A stretch of DNA of 64,000 nucleotides from NCBI RefSeq assembly GCF_000934745.1, contig NZ_JYNO01000010.1, positions 62,001-126,000 on the forward strand. Reading direction: 5' to 3'. The notes under the pieces were generated by a model. It was not told the origin of the DNA and ran no database searches. It saw only the letters and a list, made by a program, of their open reading frames with translations. The position numbers and the translations under genes are program-made. Positions 1-11,033 of the stretch are shown piece after piece; the stretch's first letter is position 1, and every line of letters begins with the position of its first letter. Source of the DNA: Desulfonatronum thioautotrophicum (GTDB taxonomy: Bacteria > Desulfobacterota > Desulfovibrionia > Desulfovibrionales > Desulfonatronaceae).

Positions 1-624
1 CTCAACTATTTCGGGGTCGTTTCCATCCGGTTTCAGACCGACCCGTTCTGGTTGAGCCTGCGGGCGGTGATCGTGGGCGGCTTTGTTCTGGCCGTGGGCG
101 TGAGTTTGGCCCTGTCTACTCAAAATGGTCTGAATTTTTGGCGATTTTTTCGGCGTCAAACCGTATTGGGGGTTGCGGCAGGTCTGGTTTCCCTGGGCAC
201 CTTCCTGATTTTTCCCCTGACCTGGGTGGTCTTCGGCGTTCTGCACTTTATTTTCGTGGCCCGAATCCTGGCTCTGCCCTTTCTTCGCCTGCATGCCTTC
301 AATGTGGCCTTTGGCGTGCTGTTCATCCTTGTCGGGCTGTCCGTTCAGCATCCGGTCTTCAACCATCCCTGGTTGCACTGGCTGGGCATGATGACCCACA
401 AGCCGTTTACGGAAGACTATGTCCCGGTGCTGCCCTGGTTCGGGGTCCTGCTCCTGGGAGTGTTCATCGGCCAGTCAATGCATCAAGGCCGTCGGCTCTT
501 TCTTTCGGAACCCTTGTGGCTGCCCGGTTTCAGGCTTCTCTCCTGGATGGGGCGCCACAGCCTGCTGATCTACCTGCTGCATCAACCGCTGTTCATGGGC
601 GTGCTGTATCTGATGCTGCGGTAA
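1..624 (+). CDS. HGSNAT-like (DUF1624) membrane acyltransferase, 5' partial
   Basis: The frame is open from the first base of the window, so the N-terminus is missing; about 207 residues are visible. Several hydrophobic membrane segments alternate with short loops. The stretch FTEDYVPVLPWFGVLLLGVF and the C-terminal GRHSLLIYLLHQP, followed by a last hydrophobic helix, match the heparan-alpha-glucosaminide N-acetyltransferase catalytic family (DUF1624). Family members are integral membrane proteins thought to move acyl groups across or at the membrane; the bacterial substrate is unknown. The gene converges on gspF with 13 bases between stop codons. An internal TTG at 52 could be mistaken for a start, but the frame and homology extend upstream of it. 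Family call is fairly sure; function is open. Confidence 0.8.
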   Translation, partial: LNYFGVVSIRFQTDPFWLSLRAVIVGGFVLAVGVSLALSTQNGLNFWRFFRRQTVLGVAAGLVSLGTFLIFPLTWVVFGVLHFIFVARILALPFLRLHAFNVAFGVLFILVGLSVQHPVFNHPWLHWLGMMTHKPFTEDYVPVLPWFGVLLLGVFIGQSMHQGRRLFLSEPLWLPGFRLLSWMGRHSLLIYLLHQPLFMGVLYLMLR

Positions 625-637
625 GACAAGCGGATGC

Positions 638-1843
638 TCAGCCGACCTGGGAGGTCAGGTCAAAGATCGGTCCCATGACAGCCAAGACCAAAAAACCCAC
701 CAGGAGTCCCAGCGCCAGAATCAATGCCGGCTCGACCAGGGCCGCGAAGCGTTTCAGGGCTGCGTCGGTTTCGCGTTCCAGAAGCTTGCCCAGACGCTCC
801 AGGAAAGGGCCAAGCTTCCCGGCTGTCCGGCCGGCGCTGACGGCGGTCAGGAAAACGTCCGGATACACACCTTGCTTCCAGAGCACGCCGTCCAAAGGCT
901 GGCCTGTGGAGACATCCTTGGCGGCCTGGAGCATTTTTTCCCGGAAAAAAAGCGATCCCACGCCCTGGGCTGAGCTCTGCAAAGCCTGGACAAGTGGTAT
1001 TCCGGCCTGGATCTGGAAGGAGACCAGTCCGCAGAAGCGGGCCAGGACGCCTTTTTGAACCACCGGCAATCGCCAGAGTAGGCGATCCAGGCGCAAGCGC
1101 AAATTCGGTCGGCGTTTGCAGGCCGTAACACCGAGAAAAACCATTCCGGTCAAACCCAGCAACATCAGGACCCCCCAGTTTTCCATCCAAGATCCGATAT
1201 GCAGCAGCAGCCTGGTGTCCCAGGCCAGTTCTCCGGCCGAGGTGGTGACTATGTCCGCGATACGCGGCAGAACCCGGGAGAGCAGAAAAAAAACCGCTCC
1301 CAGGCCGATGATCAGGATGGTCAGGGGATAGCCCAGGGAGGTCAGCAGTTTTTCCCGGAAATCCCGGCGGGCCTCTTCGTACCGGGCAATCCTTTCCAGG
1401 ACCTCGCCCAGCCGACCCACCTGCTCCGCGACCTGGACCATGGCCGCATATACCGGAGAGACGATGCCCGGGTGGGCTCGCAAGGCCTGGGAGAACGCTT
1501 CCCCACTCTCCACGGCGTCACGAATGCGCAGCCAGAATCCGGCTGCACCACCGGTGGACATCCGGGCCAACAGATCCAGGCTCTGCGCCAGGGAGCCGCC
1601 ACCCTGGAGCATCATGCCCAAAGAGTAGAAGGATTCATCCAGGCGGATACGTTTCGACCAGGATCTGTCCGCAAAGAGACCGCGCAGGAATCGGCCCTGC
1701 GCTTGACCGGCATTGCCGAGCCGAATCGGTAAAAGCCCTTGTTCCTGGAGCTTGGCATAGGCCGTGGCCCGGCTCTCGGCTTCGCACAATCCCTTGCGCT
1801 GTTCGCCCCGGTGATCCAGGGCCACGTAGTGAAATGTCGGCAC
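638..1843 (-). CDS. gspF: Type II secretion system inner-membrane protein GspF
   Basis: 401 residues, the normal GspF length. The start PTFHYVALDHRGEQRKG and the two repeated T2SSF domains (about 70-190 and 275-395), each ending in hydrophobic helices, are typical. The family forms the inner-membrane platform that links the secretion ATPase to the pseudopilus. The start is GTG at 1843 with GGGAC a few bases upstream. It stands alone: it converges on the acyltransferase gene and diverges from typA, so the rest of the T2SS is not here. The pilMNOPQ block at 52.8-57.7 kb is the only other secretin-type machinery in the window. A PilC role is possible, but the N-terminal motif is closer to GspF. 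Confidence 0.9.
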   Translation of the reverse strand: MPTFHYVALDHRGEQRKGLCEAESRATAYAKLQEQGLLPIRLGNAGQAQGRFLRGLFADRSWSKRIRLDESFYSLGMMLQGGGSLAQSLDLLARMSTGGAAGFWLRIRDAVESGEAFSQALRAHPGIVSPVYAAMVQVAEQVGRLGEVLERIARYEEARRDFREKLLTSLGYPLTILIIGLGAVFFLLSRVLPRIADIVTTSAGELAWDTRLLLHIGSWMENWGVLMLLGLTGMVFLGVTACKRRPNLRLRLDRLLWRLPVVQKGVLARFCGLVSFQIQAGIPLVQALQSSAQGVGSLFFREKMLQAAKDVSTGQPLDGVLWKQGVYPDVFLTAVSAGRTAGKLGPFLERLGKLLERETDAALKRFAALVEPALILALGLLVGFLVLAVMGPIFDLTSQVG

Positions 1844-2110
1844 GGAGTCCCTTTTTCAAAAGAAAACGTCCCCATGATTTTGCCTGCTTGGGCCGTGGAT
1901 GTCCAACAAGAAAATGGCAAACAAATATGGCGCATAACCCGGATTTTGTCCAAATAGCGCATTTACAATCGCGGTCAAGTTCGTCATGATAATACAAGAG
2001 GGCAATTCTGTTCCTGCGAAGGTGCTAATGATTGCCGTCGCGACAATCACGACCATGGGCCAAACGGCAATCGTGAGGCCATACGCATCAATCCTTCAAC
2101 CACATCACAC

Positions 2111-3934
<1,824 letters not shown>

Positions 3935-4331
3935 GTATTGATGCGTGCTTGCCCCGCCTTGCGTTGCCCGTGGATCTTTTCAACGCAAGGCCCCGTGTCG
4001 TTTTGTAGTCGGTGTTGAGATCGAAATCAAAAGAGGTTTAGGCCCTTTGTCAGGGAGTTGACGATTTCGATCTCACCCGTGACTGACAAGCTGTGACTCA
4101 CGCACTGTGACTCCGAGCTGGCCCAGGCTGTTCGTACTCATTTGGACAAACAGCAACGCGTGACCCTGGCCGGCGAAAAGTGAACGCTCGGGCGCACCGC
4201 TTCTTCGCAAACCCCGGGCAGGGAATGCGTCAGGCAGAAAGTTCAATGGAAACGGGCGTGACAGGGGCTTTGAGCAACCGACCCGCCATTGCCGGACGGT
4301 GCCGTCCCCAGCCCCCGAAAGCCTCAGGCGA
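3935..4331. other. Intergenic stretch between typA and infA
   Basis: No supported gene in about 400 bases between the convergent typA and infA. The one clear structure is a 13-base perfect inverted repeat (TGAGATCGAAATC, 4016-4028, and its complement at 4063-4075) around 34 bases that contain a smaller CCCT/AGGG hairpin. It may be a bidirectional terminator or an old repeat copy. Confidence 0.6.
4016..4075. repeat. 13-bp inverted repeat with CGATTTCGAT core
   Basis: Arms TGAGATCGAAATC (4016-4028) and GATTTCGATCTCA (4063-4075) are perfectly complementary. Related CGATTTCGAT cores occur in other gaps near 10890 and 28697, hinting at a dispersed degenerate intergenic element. No T-tract follows either arm. 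Confidence 0.6.
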
Positions 4332-4550
4332 CTATTTTTCGCGAAAGACGATGCGGCCCTTGGTCAGATCGTAGGGCGACAACTGCACGCGGACTTTGTC
4401 TCCAGGCAGGATGCGGATGCGGAATTTACGCATTTTTCCGCAAAGATGCCCTAAAATGGTGTGCCCAGTCTCCAGTTCGACGGAAAAAAGGGTGCTCGGC
4501 AAGGCTTCCTGGACAATGCCGCTCATTTCGATACATTCTTCCTTGGCCAT
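4332..4550 (-). CDS. infA: Translation initiation factor IF-1
   Basis: 72 residues, the exact family length, forming a single S1/OB-fold. The conserved [20 protein letters not shown] and [14 protein letters not shown] segments are present. IF-1 occupies the A-site region of the 30S subunit during initiation. The start at 4550 is preceded by GAGGAGG at a good distance. It is followed in the same direction, after the upstream terminator at 4670-4710, by nothing of the ribosomal-protein operons that carry infA in many bacteria, so it is a stand-alone gene here. Confidence 0.97.
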   Translation of the reverse strand: MAKEECIEMSGIVQEALPSTLFSVELETGHTILGHLCGKMRKFRIRILPGDKVRVQLSPYDLTKGRIVFREK

Positions 4551-4669
4551 TGAACCTCCTCAGGTTGTATTGGTATTGCGCATCGCTCCAAAGTGTTTCA
4601 CAATAACTCCGGAGCGAGGTTCTATTCTTTTGGATATCGGGTCCATGGAGGACCCAGTTACACGGATGC

Positions 4670-4710
4670 AAAAAAAGCCCCGCCCTCACGAAGAAAGAGG
4701 ACGGGGCTTC
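4670..4710 (-). terminator. Intrinsic terminator of the RRM protein gene
   Basis: Read on the minus strand, AAGCCCCGTCCTC pairs with GAGGGCGGGGCTT (one mismatch) around a short loop and is followed directly by a run of T. It lies about 40 bases after the stop codon of the RRM gene and upstream of infA, so it separates the two. Confidence 0.85.
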
Positions 4711-4747
4711 GCAAAGGCCTTATTGAATCAATGCAGTTGGGAAGCCA

Positions 4748-5053
4748 CTACCAACGCTTGGACTGACGGTTCCTGTCCCCACCATAACCACCGCCACTGG
4801 GGCGCGGGGAGCGTTCCTGAGCCTCGTTGATGCGCAGGCTGCGGCCCTGGAAATCTTTTCCGTCCAACGCCTCCTGGGCGGAACGGGCACCGGCTTCATT
4901 CATTTCGACAAAGCCGAAACCGCGCGGACGACCTGTTTCACGATCACTGATCAAAGCCACGGAGAGAACTTCGCCGTAGGTGGCGAACAGATCGCGGACA
5001 TCATCTTCCTGGGCGGTAAAAGGCAGATTCCCAACATACAACTTACTTGACAT
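4748..5053 (-). CDS. RNA-binding protein with one RRM domain
   Basis: 101 residues. The RNA recognition motif fills residues 3-80: RNP2 is LYVGNL and RNP1 is GRPRGFGFVEM. A short Gly/Arg-rich tail (SGGGYGGDRNRQSKRW) follows. Such small single-RRM proteins are common in cyanobacteria and deltaproteobacteria and are often cold-induced RNA chaperones; the targets are unknown. I chose ATG at 5053 (MSSKLYVGN) over the longer open frame because GGAG sits about eight bases upstream and homology begins there. It is a monocistron with a strong terminator downstream. Confidence 0.93.
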   Translation of the reverse strand: MSSKLYVGNLPFTAQEDDVRDLFATYGEVLSVALISDRETGRPRGFGFVEMNEAGARSAQEALDGKDFQGRSLRINEAQERSPRPSGGGYGGDRNRQSKRW

Positions 5054-5384
5054 GCGAATAACTCCAAAAAAGGTTGAGATGGACATTCTGTCGTTCCGAA
5101 GCCGGGCACACCCCGGTATCCAGTGCGGAGCAGGATTCCATCGTTGCAAATCGAATTTTTGCTACCTAGTCAGACCTGGGGGAAATGTCAATATGCGGAC
5201 TGCATAAACAGTCTTGATCAAGATTTTGATGCCTTCTTCGATCCAATGGGCGTTTTGTTGTCACATAGCTTTTTGCAAGGACGGGATCAATGCGGATGTG
5301 TTTTTTTGTCGATAGTTGTTTTCAGTGTTATGGCTGTCGGGTGAAGGAAGGTTACGGAAGCCTTCTCAGGAGTTTCGCTTTGGA
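5054..5384. other. Divergent intergenic region of the RRM protein and DUF4416 genes
   Basis: About 330 bases without a gene, holding the promoters of the RRM gene (minus) and the DUF4416-his cluster (plus). It contains a REP-like palindrome at 5090-5123. The remainder is moderately AT-rich and I see no further clear signal. Confidence 0.55.
5090..5123. repeat. REP-like palindrome (first copy)
   Basis: Begins GTCGTTCCG, has the stem CCGGG...CCCGG and ends GGTATCCAG. The ends match the element at 59821-59847 (GTCATTCCCG ... GGAATCCAG), a palindrome type frequent between proteobacterial genes. It lies just upstream of the RRM gene. Confidence 0.5.
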
Positions 5385-5933
5385 ATGTGCCGGAGCATGA
5401 GCACGCCGAAGGAACCGCTGCCGGCCCTGGTGGTGATGTCATTGTTCAGCGCCAGATGGGAAGATTTTTGGCCGGCCTTGCAGTGCAGGCTGGAGGCATT
5501 CCTTGGTCCGCTGGAGATGGTGGGCAAGCCGGTGCCATTTGATGTAACAACGTATTACCAGGAGGAGTTTGGAGCACCTCTGGAGCGCAGGCTCCTGGGG
5601 TTTGCCCAAGTCGTGCCCCAGGATCGGCTTCGGAAAATCAAGCTGTGGGCCCATGGCCTTGAGCAGGAGCATGTTCGTTCCGGGAAGCGCCTGTTCAACC
5701 TCGATCCCGGCCTGCTCACCCAGGAGCGATTCGTGCTGGCCACCGGGAAAAATTTTACCCACCGCATCTATCTCGGCCATGGAGTCTTTGCCGATCTGAC
5801 CCTGATCTTTCAGGCTGGTCGCTGGCGATGTCTTCCCTGGACGTTTCGAGATTACGCAGACCCGGCGTTGCAGGAGCAATTGACCATCCTGCGTCATGGA
5901 TATCGGGTGAAAATGGGTATTTGCTGCGAATGA
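5385..5933 (+). CDS. DUF4416 family protein
   Basis: 182 residues. The start region TPKEPLPALVVMSLFSARW and the segment PFDVTTYYQEEFG identify DUF4416, a family found mostly in sulfate-reducing and other deltaproteobacteria with no proven function. No membrane segment or signal peptide is evident, so it should be cytoplasmic. CAGGAG lies 11 bases before ATG 5385; the ATG at 5397 (MSTPKEP) fits the family alignment equally well but is badly placed against that RBS. The gene is followed by hisB about 125 bases later and may be co-transcribed with it. Confidence 0.75.
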   Translation: MCRSMSTPKEPLPALVVMSLFSARWEDFWPALQCRLEAFLGPLEMVGKPVPFDVTTYYQEEFGAPLERRLLGFAQVVPQDRLRKIKLWAHGLEQEHVRSGKRLFNLDPGLLTQERFVLATGKNFTHRIYLGHGVFADLTLIFQAGRWRCLPWTFRDYADPALQEQLTILRHGYRVKMGICCE

Positions 5934-6059
5934 CCCGGTTTTGGTGGAGGACTGGGCGAGAATACCATTCCGGAATGGCCCGCACCAGTGCGGATTGACA
6001 GCAAGGGGCTTCCGGGACAAAACGTCCTTTTCACCCAGCAACAAGGCGGAATGCAGCAC

Positions 6060-6647
6060 ATGCCTGAAATTCGAACGGTTGTTGCCGAGCGAACAACTCG
6101 GGAAACGTCTATCACTCTGGAACTTGTCCTGGACGGTTCCGGGGTGACCAATATTCAGACCGGCGTGGGATTTGCCGACCACATGCTCAATCTGCTCAGC
6201 TTCTGGGCGGATTTTGACCTTACCCTGAAATGCTCCGGGGATTTGCATATCGACGCACATCATAGCCTGGAGGATGTCGGGCTGACCTTGGGAAAGGCGC
6301 TGCTGGACGCACTGGGTGACAAGGCAGGAATCGTTCGCCTTGGCTCCGCCCTGGTGCCCATGGATGAGGCACTGGTGGAAGTGGTGGTGGATCTTTCCGG
6401 TCGGCCGTATCTTGTCTATGCCGACGACCCGTTGCCAGCCATGATCTCCGGCGAGGAAAAGGATATCTGGCGGGAATTTTTCAAGTCTTTGGCCCAGGAA
6501 GCCCGCATGAACCTGCATGTTCATTATCGTTACGGCCGCAACGGCCATCACCTCGTTGAAGGGGCGTTCAAGGCCCTTGGCATGGCGCTGCGCCAAGCCG
6601 TATCCAGGACCCGTACCGGTGTGCCGAGCACCAAAGGAAGTTGTTGA
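6060..6647 (+). CDS. hisB: Imidazoleglycerol-phosphate dehydratase
   Basis: 195 residues, the standard size of the monofunctional enzyme. It removes water from imidazole glycerol phosphate in histidine biosynthesis. The two metal-binding signatures are clear: ADHMLN and [10 protein letters not shown] near the N-terminal half, and a second H-rich [17 protein letters not shown] near the C-terminus. ATG 6060 (MPEIRTVV) was chosen over upstream in-frame ATGs because AAGGCGGA ends nine bases before it. The stop is one base before the start of the following lipoprotein gene, and hisA follows that, so the three form one operon. Confidence 0.95.
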   Translation: MPEIRTVVAERTTRETSITLELVLDGSGVTNIQTGVGFADHMLNLLSFWADFDLTLKCSGDLHIDAHHSLEDVGLTLGKALLDALGDKAGIVRLGSALVPMDEALVEVVVDLSGRPYLVYADDPLPAMISGEEKDIWREFFKSLAQEARMNLHVHYRYGRNGHHLVEGAFKALGMALRQAVSRTRTGVPSTKGSC

Positions 6648-6648
6648 A

Positions 6649-7299
6649 ATGCTTATTCGTTTTTCAGCGGCCATTGTGTTGCCGCTTCTTCTGCTCATCC
6701 TGGGCGCTTGTGCTCCCAGGCCGGCGGGGACACCCTTGCCGCCGCAGGCGACTCTGGCCGTTGCCGGATTTCATCAGCCCCTGCATGGCTGGCAGATGGT
6801 CACCGGTACACGGGCGGGAGAATCCGTCATTCTCACGGCGGAACAGCTGGAAGAGTTGGACGGCATGTTGGCTGAACTGCTGCGGGGTGAAGAGGGCCGA
6901 CCGTTTCTCGGGCCTGAAGCCACAAGACAGTGTCAGGAGTTGGTTTTGGCCAGGGTTGGTTGGGAGCGTGCTGGTGTCTCCGGTTTGCGGTACTGGATGG
7001 ATGTTGGCCAGTGTGTCCAGACGGACTATCTCTTGATCCCGCAAGTTCTGGAGTGGAGAGAGCGCGAGGGCGGCGAGTGGGGAGTGACCGAGCCGGGACG
7101 CGTTGTCCTGGAGTTGACCCTGTTGGACATCGAAAATCAGTTTGTTGTCAGGCGCTTTCAGTATGACGAGCAGCAGCGTTCCTTGAGTGAAGACCTGTTG
7201 CAGGCCGGGCGGTTCTTCCGCCGGGGAGGAAGGTGGTTGCCAGCCAAGGAGCTTGCTCGCGATGGATTGGAGATCGGGTTGCGGGAGATGGGTTTATGA
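6649..7299 (+). CDS. Lipoprotein of unknown function between hisB and hisA
   Basis: 216 residues. A hydrophobic leader ends in the lipobox LGAC with the modified cysteine at about residue 21, so the mature protein should be membrane-anchored outside the cytoplasm. The rest has no family I recognise; it contains a Cys pair (RQCQELV and DVGQCVQT) and a mixed alpha/beta pattern. The start lies one base after the hisB stop with AAGGAAG upstream, and the stop overlaps hisA by ATGA. This makes it part of the his operon by position, although nothing in the protein suggests a histidine role. Confidence 0.8.
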   Translation: MLIRFSAAIVLPLLLLILGACAPRPAGTPLPPQATLAVAGFHQPLHGWQMVTGTRAGESVILTAEQLEELDGMLAELLRGEEGRPFLGPEATRQCQELVLARVGWERAGVSGLRYWMDVGQCVQTDYLLIPQVLEWREREGGEWGVTEPGRVVLELTLLDIENQFVVRRFQYDEQQRSLSEDLLQAGRFFRRGGRWLPAKELARDGLEIGLREMGL

Positions 7300-8057
7300 T
7301 CCTTTTTCCCGCAGTGGATATCAAGAACGGCCAATGCGTGAGGTTGCGTCAAGGTCGGGCCGAGGACGTAACGGTTTTTTCTCCAGATCCGGTGGCCATG
7401 GCCCGACACTGGGCGGACCTGGGCGCAGCCTGGCTGCACCTGGTGGATCTGGATGGCGCGTTTGACGGTTTGCCGGTGAATTTTGAGCTGGTCAAGCGAA
7501 TTTGCGCCGAGGTGGCCTTGCCGGTGCAGCTTGGCGGCGGCATCCGGGACCTGGAGACCGCAAGGCGGTATCTGGAAGCCGGGGTACGGCGGCTGATCAT
7601 CGGGACCATGGCCCTGGAAAAGCCGGAAGCCTTCGGGGCATTGTGCGCGGCCTTCCCTGGGCGGATCGGCGTTTCCCTGGATGCCGTGGACGGTGTCCTG
7701 AAAACCAAGGGCTGGGTGGCGGATAGCGGCCTGACCGTGGATCAGGTTCTGCCCCGTCTGGAAGGACAGGGAACTGCGTTTTTGATCTACACGGACATCA
7801 GTCGTGATGGCATGCACAGCGGTGTGAATCTGCCGGCCATGGAGTTTCTGGTGCAACACACCGCCATCCCCGTTATCGCCGCAGGCGGGGTGACCCGCTT
7901 GCACGATGTCCAGAAACTTTTTCCGCTCTCGGCGCAAGGCTTGGAGGGCATCATCACTGGTCGGGCCATTTATGAAGGGACCCTGGATTTTCAGGAAGCC
8001 TTGGCCTGGATAACAACCCAAGGTCCGCCCCCGGAAGCGGGGTTGTGCCCAGCCTGA
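7296..8057 (+). CDS. hisA: ProFAR isomerase HisA
   Basis: 253 residues. It catalyses the Amadori-type isomerisation of ProFAR to PRFAR in histidine biosynthesis. The (beta/alpha)8 barrel begins [16 protein letters not shown] with the catalytic Asp at residue 8; the second catalytic Asp is in GVSLDAVDG, and the phosphate loops IAAGGV and [11 protein letters not shown] are present. The start ATG overlaps the stop of the lipoprotein gene (ATGA), showing translational coupling. No hisF or hisH follows; the other his gene in the window is hisC at 57.8 kb, so the pathway is dispersed. Confidence 0.95.
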   Translation: MILFPAVDIKNGQCVRLRQGRAEDVTVFSPDPVAMARHWADLGAAWLHLVDLDGAFDGLPVNFELVKRICAEVALPVQLGGGIRDLETARRYLEAGVRRLIIGTMALEKPEAFGALCAAFPGRIGVSLDAVDGVLKTKGWVADSGLTVDQVLPRLEGQGTAFLIYTDISRDGMHSGVNLPAMEFLVQHTAIPVIAAGGVTRLHDVQKLFPLSAQGLEGIITGRAIYEGTLDFQEALAWITTQGPPPEAGLCPA

Positions 8058-8546
8058 GGCATTTTGCCGGAACCAAATCCACCAAGTGCTTGTCATTCTG
8101 ATTTTCTGACGTTCCCCATCGCATCGAATTATTCCTTAGATTCTGAAAATAATCTCCGTGTTGATATCTGCGCCTGCCTGGTATTATTCCCATCGATCAG
8201 GCTGCGATCATCGTCTTCGGCATTCTGCGTTTTTTCTTTCACTCAGGAAAACTGATAAGCCGTTGAAAATATCTACTGGCACGGAGAGTGGCCAATAAGT
8301 TGGCGTAGTAGAGAGGGTGTTCGGTGTGAAGGTCCACTCGTCAGGAAATGGCTTGAGCCTGCTGCCTTTTTTATCTGTTCTATTTTTCAATGTGCTTGGA
8401 TAAGCGCAATAAGTGGAAATGCTTTGTCTTTCTATTTTTGAAGAGCGCGATCGCCCTTGATGTATCCGGAAGGTGAGGAAGACAAGGAGGGCAAAGCTTG
8501 GTAGATGGCTGGCAGGTCAACAATAGAAAATAAAAGGAGATCCACA
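8058..8546. other. Intergenic stretch after hisA
   Basis: About 490 bases with lower GC content than the flanking genes. Only very short, family-free open frames are present on both strands. I see no convincing terminator, RNA or repeat; the promoter of the metal-binding protein gene is presumably near the right end. Confidence 0.45.
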
Positions 8547-8744
8547 ATGTCGACGATCAAAGTGGTTGGCATGTCTTGCCAGCACTGCGTGAACGCGGTG
8601 ACCAATGCACTCAGCGGTATCGATGGAATTCAGGACGTTGAGGTGTCTTTGGAAAAGGGGGAAGCACGGTTCACAGAAACCAAGCCGGTCTCCCAGGATG
8701 CGTTGCGAGAGGCTCTCAAAAAAGCAGGGCACGACCTGGGTTAG
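8547..8744 (+). CDS. Heavy-metal-associated domain protein, CopZ-like
   Basis: 65 residues forming a single HMA ferredoxin-like fold. The metal site is GMSCQHC (Cys11 and Cys14), followed by the typical GIDGIQDVEVSLEKGEA segment. Such proteins carry Cu(I) in the cytoplasm to P-type ATPases or regulators, but no copper ATPase or CueR-type regulator is in the window. AGGAG stands eight bases before the ATG at 8547. It is probably a single gene, followed by the convergent SRPBCC gene. Confidence 0.92.
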   Translation: MSTIKVVGMSCQHCVNAVTNALSGIDGIQDVEVSLEKGEARFTETKPVSQDALREALKKAGHDLG

Positions 8745-8811
8745 ATCCGGGGAGGAAATCTCCGACCTGGGTGGCTTCTGTTCCGGGACCATTGATTCCA
8801 CACTGAAGGGT

Positions 8812-9264
8812 TCAGGAAAACATGGCAATAAGGGCCTTTTGGCGATGGTCGAAGATCGTGTTCAGCCTCTGCCGGGCCCAGAGGGCGTGCGCCGCATCAC
8901 CAAGTGGCCCCAGGGGCAGAGCGTAGTGAACGATATCGGTCATTTTCAAACCGTGAGAGCTTTTCTGAAACAGGTGCTGGTGGTGCCAAAACCGGTAGGG
9001 ACCGAGGCGCTGTTCATCCACAAAAAAATCGGGTTCACGGACATGGGTTATTTCCGTGACCCAGCGCAAACACAGGCCTGGCAATGGGCGGATCGTATAG
9101 GTCAGGATCTGTCCGGCATACATGGCCATCGGCGGCGGGCAGGTCATGCGGAAGTCCAGCCAGGAAGGCGTTATCCGGCAGAGGTTGGCCGGGTCGGAAA
9201 AAAAGGACCACGCCTGCTCAGAGGACAGCGGCAGATGTTGGCTTCGGGTCAGGGTATGCAGCAT
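8812..9264 (-). CDS. SRPBCC (START/Bet v1-like) ligand-binding protein
   Basis: 150 residues. The pattern EQAWSFFSDPANLCRITPSW, GQILTYTIRPLPG and RWVTEITHVREPDFFVDEQRLGPY is that of the SRPBCC 'polyketide cyclase/cell-division-inhibitor-like' group, whose members bind hydrophobic ligands in a deep cavity. In other bacteria these genes often sit near photolyase, DUF1365 and FAD-oxidoreductase genes; here the DUF1365 cluster begins about 3 kb away, with glnA and kamA in between, so a link is only suggested. It diverges from glnA. Confidence 0.8.
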   Translation of the reverse strand: MLHTLTRSQHLPLSSEQAWSFFSDPANLCRITPSWLDFRMTCPPPMAMYAGQILTYTIRPLPGLCLRWVTEITHVREPDFFVDEQRLGPYRFWHHQHLFQKSSHGLKMTDIVHYALPLGPLGDAAHALWARQRLNTIFDHRQKALIAMFS

Positions 9265-9382
9265 GATAATCCAGGGAAAAATGTTGAAAAAAGTTGTCGT
9301 GTTCGCTAATTTAAAGGTGTAGGGCTACTGGCCATTTGATCCGTAACAGGTCGTCGATAATTGCGAAAGCAAGGAGGACAAT

Positions 9383-10735
9383 GTGCGGGAGGAACTGGAA
9401 GGGAGAAGGACATCGGACACGGGGTATGCAATACCGCAAAACGCGCCCTGGAAAAATGAATCCGTTGAGTTCATCAAGATTTTTTTCACCGATCTGAATG
9501 GACGCCTCCGGGCCTTGACGGTCAATCCGGAGTTCATGGACCAGATTGCGGAGAAGGGTATTGGATTTGACGGCAGTTCCATCGCTGGAATCACGACAGT
9601 GGACGACAGTGACCGACTGCTGCTTCCGGTTCCGGAGAGCTATCGCGTATTGGAGTTCAATAGTGACCGAATTGGTTTTTGCATTGCCCGCATCCTGAAC
9701 CTGATGGGTGGAAGATCCCTTTCTGATCCGCGGGCCGTTCTGGAACGGACGCTGGAGCGAGCGATGGCCGAGTTTGGTGTTCGCTTCCAGGTGGCGCCCG
9801 AACATGAGTTTTTTTTGCTCAAAAGCGACGACTTCACCAAAAACATCCATTCGGACAAGGCCGGTTATTTTCATTCCGATCCGCATGACAAGGGCGGTTT
9901 TGTGCGGAATCAGATCATCCGCACCCTCAAGAAGTGTGGAATCCGCCATGAAAAAACCCACCATGAGGTGACGGCTTCCCAACACGAAATCAACCTGGAA
10001 CATACCGACGCTATTTCCGCTGCGGACCGAACCCTGTTGTTCAATTACGTGGCAGAGCGGGTGGCTGCTGAAGAGGGCATGCACATGACCCTGATGCCCA
10101 AGCCTTTTGACGGTCAAAATCGCAATGCCTTTCACCTGCATATATCCATGTGGGATCAGGACGGGGTGAATCTCTTTCATGATGTCCAGGATGAACACCG
10201 CTTGAGTGGCCAGGCCCGTCAATTTATCGCCGGCATTCTGAAGTACGCCCGCCAGACGTCCATCATCATGGCCTCCACGTACAATTCCTACAAGGCCTAT
10301 GTGGCGGAACGCGAAGCGCCCATGGTCGTGGGCTGGGGAATCAAGAATCGCAGTTCCATGGTTCGTCTGCCGCATTGCACGAGCCCGGAAAGCACCCGAC
10401 TGGAGCTGCGCAGCCCGGACCCTTCGGGGAATGTGTATCTCCAGATGGCGGCCTTGATTGAAATGGGGCTGCAGGGGCTTCGGGAGGGTACTGCATGTGG
10501 TCCTCCGGACATGGGCAGCGTCTATCGCAGTCTCCGGGAGTGCCGGGTATGGGATGAACGGTTTCTTCCCCGGAGCATGTACGAGGCTCTGGTGGAGGCG
10601 GAGCGTAGCGATTTTTTACGCAATCTCCTGGGCGAGAGCATCTACAATCACTATCTTTGCCTGAAAATCGCCAGCTGGGAAGAACATCGCACCCACGTTA
10701 CCCCGCGGGAGTTGGGGAATTATTTAAGCTGCTGA
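9383..10735 (+). CDS. glnA: Glutamine synthetase, type I alpha
   Basis: 450 residues, fitting the GSI-alpha class. It condenses glutamate and ammonia using ATP. The beta-grasp domain carries FDGSSIAG; the catalytic domain has APEHEFFLL, HHEVTASQHEIN, the ATP-site AFHLHISMW, and NSYKAYVAEREAPMVVGWG. The adenylylation loop NLYDLP of the beta class is not seen, so control is probably by feedback or protein binding. The start is GTG at 9383, with AAGGAGG five bases upstream; the ATG at 9381 is out of frame. Another nitrogen locus, glnB-amtB, lies at 26.9 kb. Confidence 0.95.
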   Translation: MREELEGRRTSDTGYAIPQNAPWKNESVEFIKIFFTDLNGRLRALTVNPEFMDQIAEKGIGFDGSSIAGITTVDDSDRLLLPVPESYRVLEFNSDRIGFCIARILNLMGGRSLSDPRAVLERTLERAMAEFGVRFQVAPEHEFFLLKSDDFTKNIHSDKAGYFHSDPHDKGGFVRNQIIRTLKKCGIRHEKTHHEVTASQHEINLEHTDAISAADRTLLFNYVAERVAAEEGMHMTLMPKPFDGQNRNAFHLHISMWDQDGVNLFHDVQDEHRLSGQARQFIAGILKYARQTSIIMASTYNSYKAYVAEREAPMVVGWGIKNRSSMVRLPHCTSPESTRLELRSPDPSGNVYLQMAALIEMGLQGLREGTACGPPDMGSVYRSLRECRVWDERFLPRSMYEALVEAERSDFLRNLLGESIYNHYLCLKIASWEEHRTHVTPRELGNYLSC

Positions 10736-11033
10736 TAGAGGCTATCCGGACCCAGGACCGAGCCAAGGGTGTTGTGTTCTATGGAAAAATATCCATGATT
10801 TAGAATGGATAGGTTGCAAGGCTTCAAGGAAATCCCCAAGAGAGGGTTGGCAATCTTCGAAACTGTTTCGAAATCCGAATGTTACCTAATAACGATTTCG
10901 ATACCGATTCAGAGTGCCCGTGGTTCATGGATAATATTGTCCTGAAGGGCAAGCTTCAGACCTTGGGCTCGGGCTGGTGATCGCCACGGACTGACGTCAT
11001 AGGACTCTTGGTCCTGCGTTCTCAATGCCGAAA

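Noticed and set aside
138-1058. A 306-codon plus-strand frame at the left edge
   Set aside because: It runs through the acyltransferase in another frame and antisense to gspF, with shadow-type composition.
5439-6698. A 419-codon minus-strand frame across DUF4416 and hisB
   Set aside because: It is antisense to two recognisable genes and shows no family pattern.
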